In this document: one piece after another, positions 36,095 through 44,932 of the stretch | How positions within the stretch are numbered: position 1 is the first letter of the stretch | Layout: each line of letters opens with the position of its first letter | NCBI RefSeq assembly: GCF_000702945.1 | Contig: NZ_JNLE01000003.1 | Coordinates: 531,001 to 595,000, forward strand | Direction: 5' to 3' | Source of the DNA: Clostridium sp. KNHs205 | Lineage (GTDB): Bacteria > Bacillota > Clostridia > Lachnospirales > Lachnospiraceae | DNA: 64,000 nucleotides | Notes under the pieces: model-generated | The model's database searches: none | Seen by the model: the letters and a program-made list of their open reading frames with translations, nothing else | Told to the model about the DNA's origin: nothing | Position numbers and translations under genes: made by a program

Positions 36095-37021
36095 ATGAAG
36101 GAAAAAAGCTATATCTTAAAAAGTGAAAATCTAACGAAAAGTTATCATGGAAATAAAGTTTTAAAGAATATCTCCATCAGTTTGGAGGCCGGTAAAATCT
36201 ATGGATTAATCGGGCAGAACGGAGCCGGAAAAACAACACTTATGCGCATAATCACCGGCTTGACCTTTTCCGATGAAGGAACTCTTGAATTATTCGGACA
36301 AAGGGGCAGAAATATATCGGAGGAAAGAAAAAGAATTGGTTCCATGATAGAGTATCCAAGTATTATACCCTATATGACTGCTCAGGAGAATTTAAGGTAT
36401 TACAGGACCTTAAGGGGAATTCCCGATAAGAAGCTGGAAGGGGAGCTGCTTCGCCTGGTTGGGTTAGCAGACACCGGAAAGAAAACTGCCGGTAATTTTT
36501 CTCTGGGCATGAAGCAGCGGTTAGGGATTGCAATTGCCTTAATCGGAAATCCGGAATTTCTGATACTGGACGAACCTATAAATGGTCTTGACCCGGTGGG
36601 AGTGATAGAAATTCGAGAATTGATTATCCGCCTTTGCGAAGAACGCAATATGACAATTCTAATATCAAGTCATAATTTACCGGAACTATATCAGACCGTA
36701 ACGGATTATATAATAATTCACCAGGGAAGTATTAAGAAGAATATTACCCTGAAGGAACTGGAGGAGAGCTGTAAACATCATATTGCCATTGGCTGCCCCG
36801 ATACAGAGAAGCTGGTAGGTATCCTGGAGACGGAACTGCATACGGATAAGTACAAGGTAATGCCGGATAAGACGGTAAAACTTTACGACTATCTTAACGA
36901 CAAAGAAACTGTTGCGAAGAAACTGATGGATAATGGCATTGTCTTTACCGATTTTACGGTAAAGGGTGATACTCTGGAAAATTACTTTCTATCTGTAATC
37001 GGAGGTGAGCTGAATGATTAA
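36095..37021 (+). CDS. ABC transporter ATP-binding protein (peptide-antibiotic export type)
   Basis: This 308-residue ATPase has Walker A GQNGAGKTT, Q-loop, signature FSLGMKQRLGIA, Walker B FLILDEPINGLDP and the H-loop SSH. The CcmA/LanF-like type with a ~90-residue C-terminal extension pairs with ABC-2 permeases in bacitracin or lantibiotic resistance. ATG 36095 starts the conserved part; an upstream in-frame GTG at 36056 would add 13 residues. Its stop overlaps the permease start by eight bases. Confidence 0.9.
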   Translation: MKEKSYILKSENLTKSYHGNKVLKNISISLEAGKIYGLIGQNGAGKTTLMRIITGLTFSDEGTLELFGQRGRNISEERKRIGSMIEYPSIIPYMTAQENLRYYRTLRGIPDKKLEGELLRLVGLADTGKKTAGNFSLGMKQRLGIAIALIGNPEFLILDEPINGLDPVGVIEIRELIIRLCEERNMTILISSHNLPELYQTVTDYIIIHQGSIKKNITLKELEESCKHHIAIGCPDTEKLVGILETELHTDKYKVMPDKTVKLYDYLNDKETVAKKLMDNGIVFTDFTVKGDTLENYFLSVIGGELND

Positions 37022-37811
37022 TATGATTCGTGCCGATATCTACAAAATGTTCAAAGCCTCTGCTTTTAAGATACTCCTGGCAATTACAGCGGTAGCAGCT
37101 GTTGCACTTGTAATTATCTCAAACTTTATGGCAGAAGGTAAGATTAATACCGAGATCAGCGGAGCGGTCTTTCTTATATCCGATGTCAGCCTGTTAAGTA
37201 TACTTGGTGGTGTAGCAGCCGGTGTCTTTATCTGCAATGATTTTGAAAATAAGACAATTCACGAAGCAATTGCTTCCGGATTTGGCAGAAGCAAGGTAGT
37301 TATCAGTAAAGCGTTAGCGTTTTTTACTGGTATAGCGGTTCTATTATTGCCTTATGCTCTTGTAACAGGTATTGCCTTAAGCTCCCGCAAAGATTATAGT
37401 CTTGGAAATGCATCTTTAGGATTCTTGCATCTGCTGATTGAAGAATCAGGAACTGCTTTAAGCATCGGAGAGCTCCCGAAACTGCTGGTTGTCATGCTGG
37501 TACTTACACTTATCCTCACGGCCCAGCTTAGTATCTGTGTATTTCTTGCGCTGGTATTAAAGAAAACCGTTGCAGTTATAGCTATTTATTATGGGATATC
37601 TATTACCAGCGGACAGTTACTTGGTCTGGCAGAAAAATCAGAACTTTTTGATAAGATATACTCTTTGACACCCTTTGGCGGAACATATCTGTTTATGACC
37701 CTGGAGGCTGGTACCGGCGAAATAATAAAGGCTGTTCTGGTCAGTATTGGATTTACGGCAGTTATATTGGGACTGACCTGTATGGTCTTTCGAAAAAAAG
37801 AAATAAAATAG
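37014..37811 (+). CDS. ABC-2 type permease
   Basis: This 265-residue membrane protein has six hydrophobic helices, starts with MIRADIYKMFKASAFK (the cytoplasmic elbow common in LanE/ABC-2 permeases) and has a charged C terminus. GGAGGTGA stands five bases before the ATG, inside the end of the ATPase gene. It would form the channel of the exporter with the upstream ATPase. The substrate is unknown; peptide antibiotics are the best guess from gene order. Confidence 0.85.
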   Translation: MINMIRADIYKMFKASAFKILLAITAVAAVALVIISNFMAEGKINTEISGAVFLISDVSLLSILGGVAAGVFICNDFENKTIHEAIASGFGRSKVVISKALAFFTGIAVLLLPYALVTGIALSSRKDYSLGNASLGFLHLLIEESGTALSIGELPKLLVVMLVLTLILTAQLSICVFLALVLKKTVAVIAIYYGISITSGQLLGLAEKSELFDKIYSLTPFGGTYLFMTLEAGTGEIIKAVLVSIGFTAVILGLTCMVFRKKEIK

Positions 37812-37833
37812 GAAGCTTATGAGGGAGGAGTAT

Positions 37834-38745
37834 ATGTTAACCGGTGTGCTTATTACAATAATAATATTATTGATCGTGTATATCCTCCTTCTCAAAGGGC
37901 AATTTCGGAGTATAAACAGGCAGCTGAGCAGAAGGCTTTATAAACACACCAGACAGCCTGTCAGTGTACAAATGATAGATCACCAATTAGATGAACTGGT
38001 CATCAATATTAACAACTGTTTGAAGGCGGAGGAAACCCTCCGCCTTGCAGGCATTAGAGAGGAAAAGAAATTCAGGGATTTAATTGCAAATATATCCCAC
38101 GATTTAAGAACGCCCCTTACAGCTATTAACGGATATCTGCAAATGCTGGAGAATACCCAGTTAAATAAAGAGCAGCAAAGAAAAATAGCTGTTGCAAGAA
38201 AATATGCGGGAGAATTGGAGCAGCTGATAGCCCGTTTTTTTGAGTATTCCTATTTAGTTACGGCAGAACCCCAGCTTATCCAGGAAAGAGTTAATCTGAC
38301 AAATCAGGTCACGGAATATCTGGCTGAGATGGTGCCTGCCTTTGAAGAAAGGAAGTTGAAGCTGCAGTTGGTGGAAGCGAAACCGGTCATTGTCTGGGGA
38401 GATAAGGAGAGCATTAAAAGAATCCTGCAAAATCTCATTCGCAATTGTCTTCAGCATGCCATAGAGTATATAAGTGTGAGTTGTTATGAAGAAAGGGATT
38501 ACGCAGTTATAGCTTTTAGAAACCCGGTTGATAAAGATTTAGAGCTTGAAGCTGATAAACTCTTTGAGAGGTTCTATACCGGAGATAAAGCCAGGGAAAG
38601 GTCAACGGGACTGGGTTTGTCTATTGTAAAGCTTCTGGTGACACAGCTGGAGGGAACCGTACATGCCAATACAGGAAAAGGATGGCTTGAAATTCATGTA
38701 AAACTGCCGTTGTACACAGAAGATAAAGATACTTCTGCCAGGTAG
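37834..38745 (+). CDS. Sensor histidine kinase of the ABC module
   Basis: This 303-residue kinase has one N-terminal helix (VLITIIILLIVYILLL), a short linker, the H-box NISHDLRTPLTAINGYLQML with His89, N-box RILQNLIRNCLQHA and G-box GLGLSIV. With only a single helix and no extracellular loop it belongs with intramembrane-sensing kinases, in which the partner ABC transporter usually does the sensing. GGGAGGAG is three to four bases before ATG 37834; ATG 37819 would add five residues. It is the last gene of the module. Confidence 0.9.
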   Translation: MLTGVLITIIILLIVYILLLKGQFRSINRQLSRRLYKHTRQPVSVQMIDHQLDELVININNCLKAEETLRLAGIREEKKFRDLIANISHDLRTPLTAINGYLQMLENTQLNKEQQRKIAVARKYAGELEQLIARFFEYSYLVTAEPQLIQERVNLTNQVTEYLAEMVPAFEERKLKLQLVEAKPVIVWGDKESIKRILQNLIRNCLQHAIEYISVSCYEERDYAVIAFRNPVDKDLELEADKLFERFYTGDKARERSTGLGLSIVKLLVTQLEGTVHANTGKGWLEIHVKLPLYTEDKDTSAR

Positions 38746-38839
38746 CAGTGTTTTCCGTTGCTTTTGTTATTATAGTATAATACAATAGAAAAAGATAATA
38801 ATGGAAACTATGAAAGATTATTAAAGTGAGGTATTTATA

Positions 38840-39373
38840 ATGGAGGGGCAGGATAGAAGAAATGCGCTGACAAAAATACTGGAGGAAGCCAAGGAACCTG
38901 TATCCGGTACTGAGCTGTCAAAGAAACTGGGCGTTAGCCGTCAGGTTATCGTTCAAGATATTGCGCTGCTAAGAGCGGTTAACAAGAATATCATATCTAC
39001 AACGAAGGGATACCTTATCTATCAGCAGGAGGAACAGAAGGTTAACCGATGCTTTGCTACAAAACACACCACAGATGAAATAGAAGAGGAACTGAACACC
39101 ATTGTGGATAACGGAGGTAAAGTGCTGGATGTAATCGTCATGCATGAGCTTTACGGTGAGATCGCAGTGGATCTTATTATAAAGAACCGCATGGATGTGG
39201 CGGATTTTATGGAGAAGGTGAGAGCCAAGAAAACGGTGCCCCTAAAGGATTTAACGGATGGGATACATCTTCATACGGTGGAAGCGGATTCGGAGGAGAT
39301 ACTTGACCGGATTGAAAAGGCGTTGAAAGGGAAGGGGTATCTTGTCAGTAGTTCGGCTGCTGGGGGGAATTAG
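38840..39373 (+). CDS. niaR: NiaR-like niacin-responsive repressor (HTH-3H)
   Basis: This 177-residue regulator has an N-terminal helix-turn-helix (VSGTELSKKLGVSRQVIVQD) and a 3H domain whose three conserved His occur in ATKHT, VMHELYG and IHLHTVEA. In Firmicutes NiaR binds nicotinic acid and represses NAD biosynthesis and niacin uptake genes. No such target gene lies in the window, and there is no clear operator near its own start. It is followed by the long inverted repeat element. Confidence 0.88.
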   Translation: MEGQDRRNALTKILEEAKEPVSGTELSKKLGVSRQVIVQDIALLRAVNKNIISTTKGYLIYQQEEQKVNRCFATKHTTDEIEEELNTIVDNGGKVLDVIVMHELYGEIAVDLIIKNRMDVADFMEKVRAKKTVPLKDLTDGIHLHTVEADSEEILDRIEKALKGKGYLVSSSAAGGN

Positions 39374-39407
39374 GTTTTTGGCTGAGGTGAAGGCTGTGGA
39401 GGCGGAC

Positions 39408-39650
39408 GAAAACCTGACCTCCTCTTTGTACATTTTCGTTCGGACAAGATTCCTTATTCCACTAAAAGCTGTATTAATCGCTTAAGGCAGTTCAGAATAT
39501 GCCAAACTGGCGATTTTTATGCTGAGGCTGTTGAGTGGGTTATAGATGCTCAGACAGTGGCATATTCTGAACTTGGCGCAATTCATACGGCTTAAGTGGA
39601 ATATGGAATCTTTCTGAGACGAAAACTCTCAAAGAGGAAGTCTGGTTTTC
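39408..39650. repeat. ~240-bp imperfect inverted repeat between niaR and dnaX
   Basis: The left arm 39408-39510 and right arm 39551-39650 are reverse complements over their length, with few gaps. Perfectly paired cores are AGTTCAGAATATGCC, TATTCCACT, TCCTCTTTG and GAAAACC. By hand count roughly three quarters of positions pair. The ~40-base centre has a smaller ctgag/ctcag stem. There is no gene inside and no obvious flanking duplication. Confidence 0.85.
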
Positions 39651-39700
39651 TGCTTTTTACAGGGTTCAAAGTTACCGTAGTTGAGAGGTTATATAGGTAC

Positions 39701-39785
39701 AAGTACAAGAATACCTTGACAAGTACAAGAATACTTTGACAAGTACAAGAATACTTTGACAAGTACAAGAATACTTTGACAAGTA
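39701..39785 (+). repeat. 20-bp tandem repeat carrying -35-like boxes
   Basis: Four copies of aagtacaagaatactttgac (the first with one change) and the first five bases of a fifth. Each junction forms TTGACA; the last of these is the -35 of the dnaX promoter. Confidence 0.93.
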
Positions 39786-39804
39786 TTCTATACGTTGGTA
39801 AAAT
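39776..39804 (+). promoter_or_regulatory. Promoter of dnaX
   Basis: TTGACA (39776-39781, made by the end of the last 20-bp repeat), a 17-base spacer and TAAAAT (39799-39804) lie 110 bases before the dnaX start. Confidence 0.65.
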
Positions 39805-39914
39805 AAATATCAGTGAGGCTATATAAATTACTGGGAAGAGGTGTCTGGTTTTCTCAGGTTTATATATGTCGATATTAATAAAGTTTTTAATTTTAGCAAA
39901 GAGGAAGTGAGAGC

Positions 39915-41495
39915 ATGTCATATACAGCGCTGTACAGAAAATTCCGGCCTTTGGATTTTACGGATGTTAAAGGGCAGGATCATATTGTTACAACACTGAA
40001 AAATCAGATTAAATCAGGGCGAATAGGGCATGCCTATTTATTTTGCGGAACCAGAGGTACAGGTAAGACTACCATTGCGAAGATTCTGGGTAAGGCAGTT
40101 AACTGTGAGCACCCTGTTGATGGCAGCCCCTGTAATGAATGTGCGGTTTGTAAATCGATTCAGAACAGTACATCAATGAATGTTATTGAGATTGATGCTG
40201 CCTCTAATAATGGTGTGGATAATATACGAGAAATCGTTGAGGAGGTTAGATACTCACCGACGGAAGGTAAGTATAAGGTCTATATCATTGATGAGGTCCA
40301 TATGCTATCCACAGGAGCCTTTAATGCATTGTTAAAGACACTGGAGGAACCGCCTTCTTATGTTATCTTTATTCTGGCTACCACAGAGGCCCATAAGATT
40401 CCCATAACGATTCTTTCGAGATGTCAGAGATATGATTTTAAACGAATTACCATAGATACCATTGCTGCCAGATTGGAAGAACTGATTAAGGCAGAGGGGG
40501 TTGAAGCAGAGGATAAGGCCATACGATATGTTGCCCGAATGGGAGACGGTTCCTTAAGAGATGCCTTAAGTCTTCTGGATCAGTGTATTGCTTTTTATTA
40601 CGGACAGACGCTTACCTATGACAAGGTGCTGGAGGTTCTGGGAGCTGTTGATATTGAAGTGTTTGCAAGGATGTTAAAGGCTATTTCTCAGAATAACGTA
40701 GGTGTATGTATGGGGATACTGGAGGAACTCATTGTCACTGGCAGGGAGCTAACCCAGTTCACAGTGGATTTTACCTGGTATTTGCGGAACCTGCTTCTGG
40801 TAAAGACCTCAGAGGATGCCAGCGAGGCAGTGGAGGTATCTACAGAGAACCTGGCGCTCTTAGAGGAACAGGCAAGAGAATGGGAGATGGATACCCTTAT
40901 CCGTTATATCCGCATTTTTTCTGAGCTTTCAGGTCAGATCCGATACGCTTCCCAGAAGAGGGTTATGGTAGAGGTTGCCCTGATTAAGCTATGCAGACCC
41001 CAGATGGAAAAAAGCTATGAAGATATATTAGACCGTATCAGGCAGCTGGAAGCAAAGCTTGAGAATGGTGTTACAGTAACTGTCAGAGAAGGGGGAACAT
41101 CCTCTGCAGGAAATGTTACTACAGAAGATAACCCTCAGGAACTACCCTCTGTTCAGGAGCTTCCAAAGGCGCTTCCCGAGGATTTGAAACAGGTTGCAAA
41201 GAACTGGAGTAATATTATCGCAGCAACTACCGGTATTACAAAGGTTTCTCTTATGAATGCCAGGCCAAGCCTAGGAGTGAATAATTCTCTTCTTCTGGCC
41301 TTTACCGATGGCTGGCATATGGAGGCTCTTATGAAAGAGCAGCATATAGCAGAGCTTAAAGGAGCTATAGCAAGATACGTTCCAAAGGATGTAGAGATAA
41401 AAACAAAGCTTTTAACAGCGAACCAGGAAAGTGCAGAAGAAGCTTTTGATTTACGCAAGATTATAAAAAATATTGATATAGAATATGAAGATTAA
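39915..41495 (+). CDS. dnaX: DNA polymerase III gamma/tau subunit
   Basis: DnaX is the ATPase of the clamp loader. The start SYTALYRKFRPLDFTDVKGQ, Walker A GTRGTGKTTIAK, four-Cys zinc module (CEHPVDGSPCNECAVC), Walker B IIDEVHMLS and sensor motif LSRCQRYDF are all present. The 526-residue length is typical of Firmicutes. A GAGGAAGTGAG precedes ATG. It is followed 21 bases later by ybaB, as in most bacteria, but recR, the usual third gene, is displaced by about 4.7 kb. Confidence 0.97.
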   Translation: MSYTALYRKFRPLDFTDVKGQDHIVTTLKNQIKSGRIGHAYLFCGTRGTGKTTIAKILGKAVNCEHPVDGSPCNECAVCKSIQNSTSMNVIEIDAASNNGVDNIREIVEEVRYSPTEGKYKVYIIDEVHMLSTGAFNALLKTLEEPPSYVIFILATTEAHKIPITILSRCQRYDFKRITIDTIAARLEELIKAEGVEAEDKAIRYVARMGDGSLRDALSLLDQCIAFYYGQTLTYDKVLEVLGAVDIEVFARMLKAISQNNVGVCMGILEELIVTGRELTQFTVDFTWYLRNLLLVKTSEDASEAVEVSTENLALLEEQAREWEMDTLIRYIRIFSELSGQIRYASQKRVMVEVALIKLCRPQMEKSYEDILDRIRQLEAKLENGVTVTVREGGTSSAGNVTTEDNPQELPSVQELPKALPEDLKQVAKNWSNIIAATTGITKVSLMNARPSLGVNNSLLLAFTDGWHMEALMKEQHIAELKGAIARYVPKDVEIKTKLLTANQESAEEAFDLRKIIKNIDIEYED

Positions 41496-41516
41496 GAAAG
41501 AAAAGGAGATTTAATT

Positions 41517-41882
41517 ATGGCAAAACGCGGAGGATTTCCGGGAGGCTCAATGCCCGGCAACATGAATAACTTAATGAAACAGGCTCAGAGAATGCAAAAG
41601 CAGATGGAGGAAAAGACCAAGGAAATAGAAGAAAAAGAGTGGGAAGCATCTGCAGGTGGCGGAGCAGTTACGGTTAAAGTATCCGGTAAGAAGGAGATAA
41701 CCGGAGTAGTTCTGTCAAAAGAAGTAGTAGATCCCGATGATATTGAAATGCTTCAGGACCTTATAATGGCTGCAGCAAATGAAGCTCTTCGTAAAATGGA
41801 AGAAGAATCACAGGCTGTTATGGGTCAGATAACAGGCGGTCTTGGCGGCCTTGGTGGTGGTTTAGGTGGATTTCCTTTCTAA
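41517..41882 (+). CDS. ybaB: YbaB/EbfC family nucleoid-associated protein
   Basis: This 121-residue DNA-binding protein (B. subtilis YaaK) forms dimers that bridge DNA. The pattern is standard: an N-terminal Gly/Met-rich segment, [15 protein letters not shown] helix, [21 protein letters not shown], and a Gly-rich tail. AAGGAG precedes the ATG by seven bases. It is cotranscribed with dnaX, and a large nested hairpin then ends the unit. Confidence 0.95.
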   Translation: MAKRGGFPGGSMPGNMNNLMKQAQRMQKQMEEKTKEIEEKEWEASAGGGAVTVKVSGKKEITGVVLSKEVVDPDDIEMLQDLIMAAANEALRKMEEESQAVMGQITGGLGGLGGGLGGFPF

Positions 41883-41920
41883 TTGTAATTAATGAACTTT
41901 TGATAAATACTTTATATTTG

Positions 41921-42020
41921 AAAAAGAGATACCCAAGTTTCAAGGTGCTTTTCATAACTTAAACCAAAATTTAATTTATGAAAGAGCATTTCATTTAAAC
42001 ACATGTGGTATCTCTTTTAT
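41921..42020. terminator. Nested hairpin, probable bidirectional terminator
   Basis: The outer stem AAAAAGAGATACC/GGTATCTCTTTT encloses a second stem (TGCTTTTCATAA with TTATGAAAGAGCA). A and T runs flank the outer arms. It separates ybaB from the convergent methyltransferase gene. Confidence 0.7.
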
Positions 42021-42028
42021 TTCTGTTT

Positions 42029-42778
42029 TTAAAAGGCAGAGCGGGCAATAACTTTTAATCTTTTATAATCGGCAACCCAGGAAGTACCATTCCATAGGTT
42101 TTCACGAACGTTCTCCAAAAGTTTTCTTAATATGAAATCTTGATCAGTGTCTGTTAATTCTTTTAAATCCGATTCAAAAAACTGCTCTGCCCAATTGTAC
42201 AACCCCTTATCACCATCGTTTAAAGGTGTTGGGCGGTCATAAGCATAGATTTCCTCAATAATAAACCCGTTTTTTATTAAGAGAGAACCAAAGAACTCAT
42301 CTGTGGGAAACGTAAACTTGGAATGATAGGTATGTCCAAGCTCCTCTAAAACTGCACAAAAACCCTGTTCTATAGTCTGAATATTGCCAAAAGCTCCAAA
42401 CTCACAAATGAGTTTTCCTGAGGGTTTTAAGGAATTATGTATTTTCTGTAATAATAGATCCTGGTCTGCAATCCAGTGAAATACGGCATTTGAAAAAATA
42501 ACATCCCATTTGTGATCAAAGGGTAATTCCAGAGCATCCATAACCTCAAATGTAAGTTGGGGATATTGCTTTCTTGCCTTCTCAATCATATCAGGAGATC
42601 CATCAATTCCTAAAACACAACCACTTAGTCTGGCAAGCTCTGCTGTGAGCAGGCCAGTCCCACAACCTAAATCCAGTATACTTTGTGACTTTACAGCTGG
42701 GACATATTCTAAAAGACCTTTTCCATATTCAGCTACAAAATTATGCTTGTTATCATATAGTCCGGAATCCCATTTCAT
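42029..42778 (-). CDS. Class I SAM-dependent methyltransferase
   Basis: This 249-residue enzyme has motif I ILDLGCGTGLLTAELA, the acidic end of the second strand (GIDGSPDMIEKAR) and motif SNAVFHWIADQ, which resembles trans-aconitate methyltransferase-type small-molecule enzymes. The substrate cannot be named. GGAGGT precedes ATG 42778; the ATG at 42790 overlaps that ribosome site and is rejected. It lies opposite to dnaX-ybaB, just before the IS30 element, so it may be part of material inserted between ybaB and recR. Confidence 0.85.
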   Translation of the reverse strand: MKWDSGLYDNKHNFVAEYGKGLLEYVPAVKSQSILDLGCGTGLLTAELARLSGCVLGIDGSPDMIEKARKQYPQLTFEVMDALELPFDHKWDVIFSNAVFHWIADQDLLLQKIHNSLKPSGKLICEFGAFGNIQTIEQGFCAVLEELGHTYHSKFTFPTDEFFGSLLIKNGFIIEEIYAYDRPTPLNDGDKGLYNWAEQFFESDLKELTDTDQDFILRKLLENVRENLWNGTSWVADYKRLKVIARSAF

Positions 42779-42984
42779 AATTACCTCCATTATATTTGAT
42801 ATTTAATTGATTCGGTTCTCACCTGTGGCTTATTTATATAGCCGATTGCTAATGTTATTTAATATTATTCTATCATAAAGTAAAAAAACAGAAAAATCAA
42901 ATTTATGGTTGTCACCAGCATTATGATTACTGTAATTCTTACAAAGGTGAATTGAAAAGTTAATTTCCAGTCCGTTCACCCTAA

Positions 42985-44579
42985 AACTGGAACTTAGTAT
43001 TGCAAATTTACTGCCAGAAATTACTCTTGCAAACTATTCTGGTATGGTATATTTATGACTCAGCACCAGAGTCCGGATGGCGTGTTTCCAAGGAGAAAAT
43101 ACCATGGCAAAGAACACACATCTTACTCTTGATGAAAGAGCCACTATAGAAGTTTCCCTCAAACAAGGAGCTTCATTTACTGAGATTGGAAGAACACTAG
43201 AAAAAGATCCATCTACCATCTCAAAAGAAGTTAAGAACCATCGTCACACAGTTCGTAAAGATAGCTTTAATCCCTGTGCTAATCGCACAAACTGTTCTCA
43301 TTTTGGGATGGCATGTAAACCATGCAAACACCCCTATAAAGGTTCTTGTAAGGGATGCCCCTATCGAAACTGTTATGAACATTGCCCTGACTTTATTGAA
43401 CTCATTTGTCAGAAGTTGAATAAACCGCCCTACGTCTGCAACGGCTGCGATATCCGTATGCGCTGTAAACTGGAGCGCCATCTTTATGATGCCAAGAGTG
43501 CACAGAAAGAGTATGAAGCAACTCGTTCTGAGAGCCGTCAAGGGATAGCTGTTACTCCTTCAGAACTCAAGCGTATTGATGATATCATCTCACCTCTTAT
43601 TAAGCAAGGGCAGTCTATACATATGATCTGCGTTAATAACGCCGATGACATCATGCTTGATGAAAAGACCATCTATAACTACATTGACGCAGGCCTCTTT
43701 TCAGTGGATAACATAGACCTTCCCAGAAAGGTTCGTTATCGCAGTCGCTCTCATAAGAAACATGTAAGGGTGGATAAGCAATGCCACTTAGGGCGTACTT
43801 ATGAAGACTTTGAAGCCTACATTGCAGCGAATCCCGATGTCCCAATCGTTGAGATGGATTCGGTAGAAGGCCGTAAAGGTGGAAAAGTACTTCTTACCAT
43901 CTACTTTAGAAACTGCAGTCTTATGCTTGCGTTTATCCGAGATACGAATACAGCCAGATCAGTAAGCGAAATATTTGATCAGTTATATAAGCTTCTTGGG
44001 CATGACACATTTACTAGCTTATTCCAGGTCATACTCACAGACCGGGGGAGTGAATTTACCAACCCTCTTGCGATTGAGTTTAATGCGAATAACGAACGTA
44101 GAACGCACGTATTCTACTGTGATCCCCAACGGTCTGACCAAAAAGGTGGATGCGAAGTAACGCACGAGATGATACGACGGGTACTGCCAAAGGGCACTTC
44201 ATTTGATGGACTGGCTCAGGATGATATCACACTTATGATGAGTAATATCAATTCATACAATAGGAAAAAGCTGAACAACCAGTCCGCACACCAGCTGTTC
44301 AGCTTCCTTAATAGCGAGGAAACCCTTGAAAAGCTTAATATTAAGCTCATTCCCGCTAATGAGATTAATTTAACACCTCTGTTGCTGAAAAAGTAAAATA
44401 GCAGACGCCATTCGGATCAAATATGGAACCGTAGAGGGGTGGAATTTAATCTTGCGAAAAAGGAAGCTAAATTCGACCTCCGGTTAGCGTGAGCTCTTTT
44501 TCAAGAGGAAACAATCTCAAAAAAAGCATAACAGCTTTTGGAGTATAAAACAATTGGTTTGGCATAGTAAGTTCCAGTT
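42985..44579 (+). mobile_element. IS30-family insertion sequence
   Basis: One full-length transposase gene is bounded by imperfect inverted ends (AACTGGAACTTA at 42985 and its complement ending at 44579). These share about 17 of 20 bases by eye. Other end-like sequences lie further out, and a 13-base direct repeat TAATTCTTACAAA occurs at 42933-42945 and 44709-44721. The exact limits are therefore uncertain. No convincing short target duplication was found. Confidence 0.6.
43104..44396 (+). CDS. IS30-family transposase
   Basis: This 430-residue transposase has an N-terminal HTH (LTLDERATIEVSLKQG, then TEIGRTLEKDPSTISKEVKN), a Cys-rich segment (CKPCKHPYKGSCKGC) and a DDE core. The first Asp is in VEMDSVEG, the second in ILTDRGSEF and the Glu in GGCEVTHEMIRRVLPKG. 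The frame is intact, so it may be active. AGGAGA lies before ATG 43104; an in-frame ATG at 43077 has no good site. It belongs to the long IS30 subgroup with the Cys insertion. Confidence 0.92.
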   Translation: MAKNTHLTLDERATIEVSLKQGASFTEIGRTLEKDPSTISKEVKNHRHTVRKDSFNPCANRTNCSHFGMACKPCKHPYKGSCKGCPYRNCYEHCPDFIELICQKLNKPPYVCNGCDIRMRCKLERHLYDAKSAQKEYEATRSESRQGIAVTPSELKRIDDIISPLIKQGQSIHMICVNNADDIMLDEKTIYNYIDAGLFSVDNIDLPRKVRYRSRSHKKHVRVDKQCHLGRTYEDFEAYIAANPDVPIVEMDSVEGRKGGKVLLTIYFRNCSLMLAFIRDTNTARSVSEIFDQLYKLLGHDTFTSLFQVILTDRGSEFTNPLAIEFNANNERRTHVFYCDPQRSDQKGGCEVTHEMIRRVLPKGTSFDGLAQDDITLMMSNINSYNRKKLNNQSAHQLFSFLNSEETLEKLNIKLIPANEINLTPLLLKK

Positions 44580-44783
44580 ATATAGATTTTTGCAATACTT
44601 ACTTCCAAAATTTTAAAAACAATTTAGTTCTGCGGACTTTAGTATTGCAAGGAATATGATGAAACGGAAGTTAAATTTGCAAAATGGAACCTCGGATTCC
44701 AATTCAGCTAATTCTTACAAAAAAGGCTGGATAATCACATTCCCTGCAAAACATTCGGCTTTATAACAATATTTATATATTGA

Positions 44784-44812
44784 TATACAATAAATATATA
44801 TTGATGTATAAT
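44784..44812 (+). promoter_or_regulatory. Candidate promoter and direct repeats before the radical-SAM gene
   Basis: TATACA, a 17-base spacer and TATAAT (44807-44812). The same stretch repeats the pattern atattgat(a/g)tata twice, about 22 bases apart, which could be a regulator site. The remaining ~390 bases back to the transposase stop hold only IS-end sequence. Confidence 0.4.
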
Positions 44813-44932
44813 GTGTATAGTAGTACATCGAAGTAATACACCTACACCTACATCGATGATTAATACATCTCCAGGTTAATACAAAGCTAATTCTTAAGTA
44901 GAAAAAGAATACTAAAACATAAGAGGTATATC

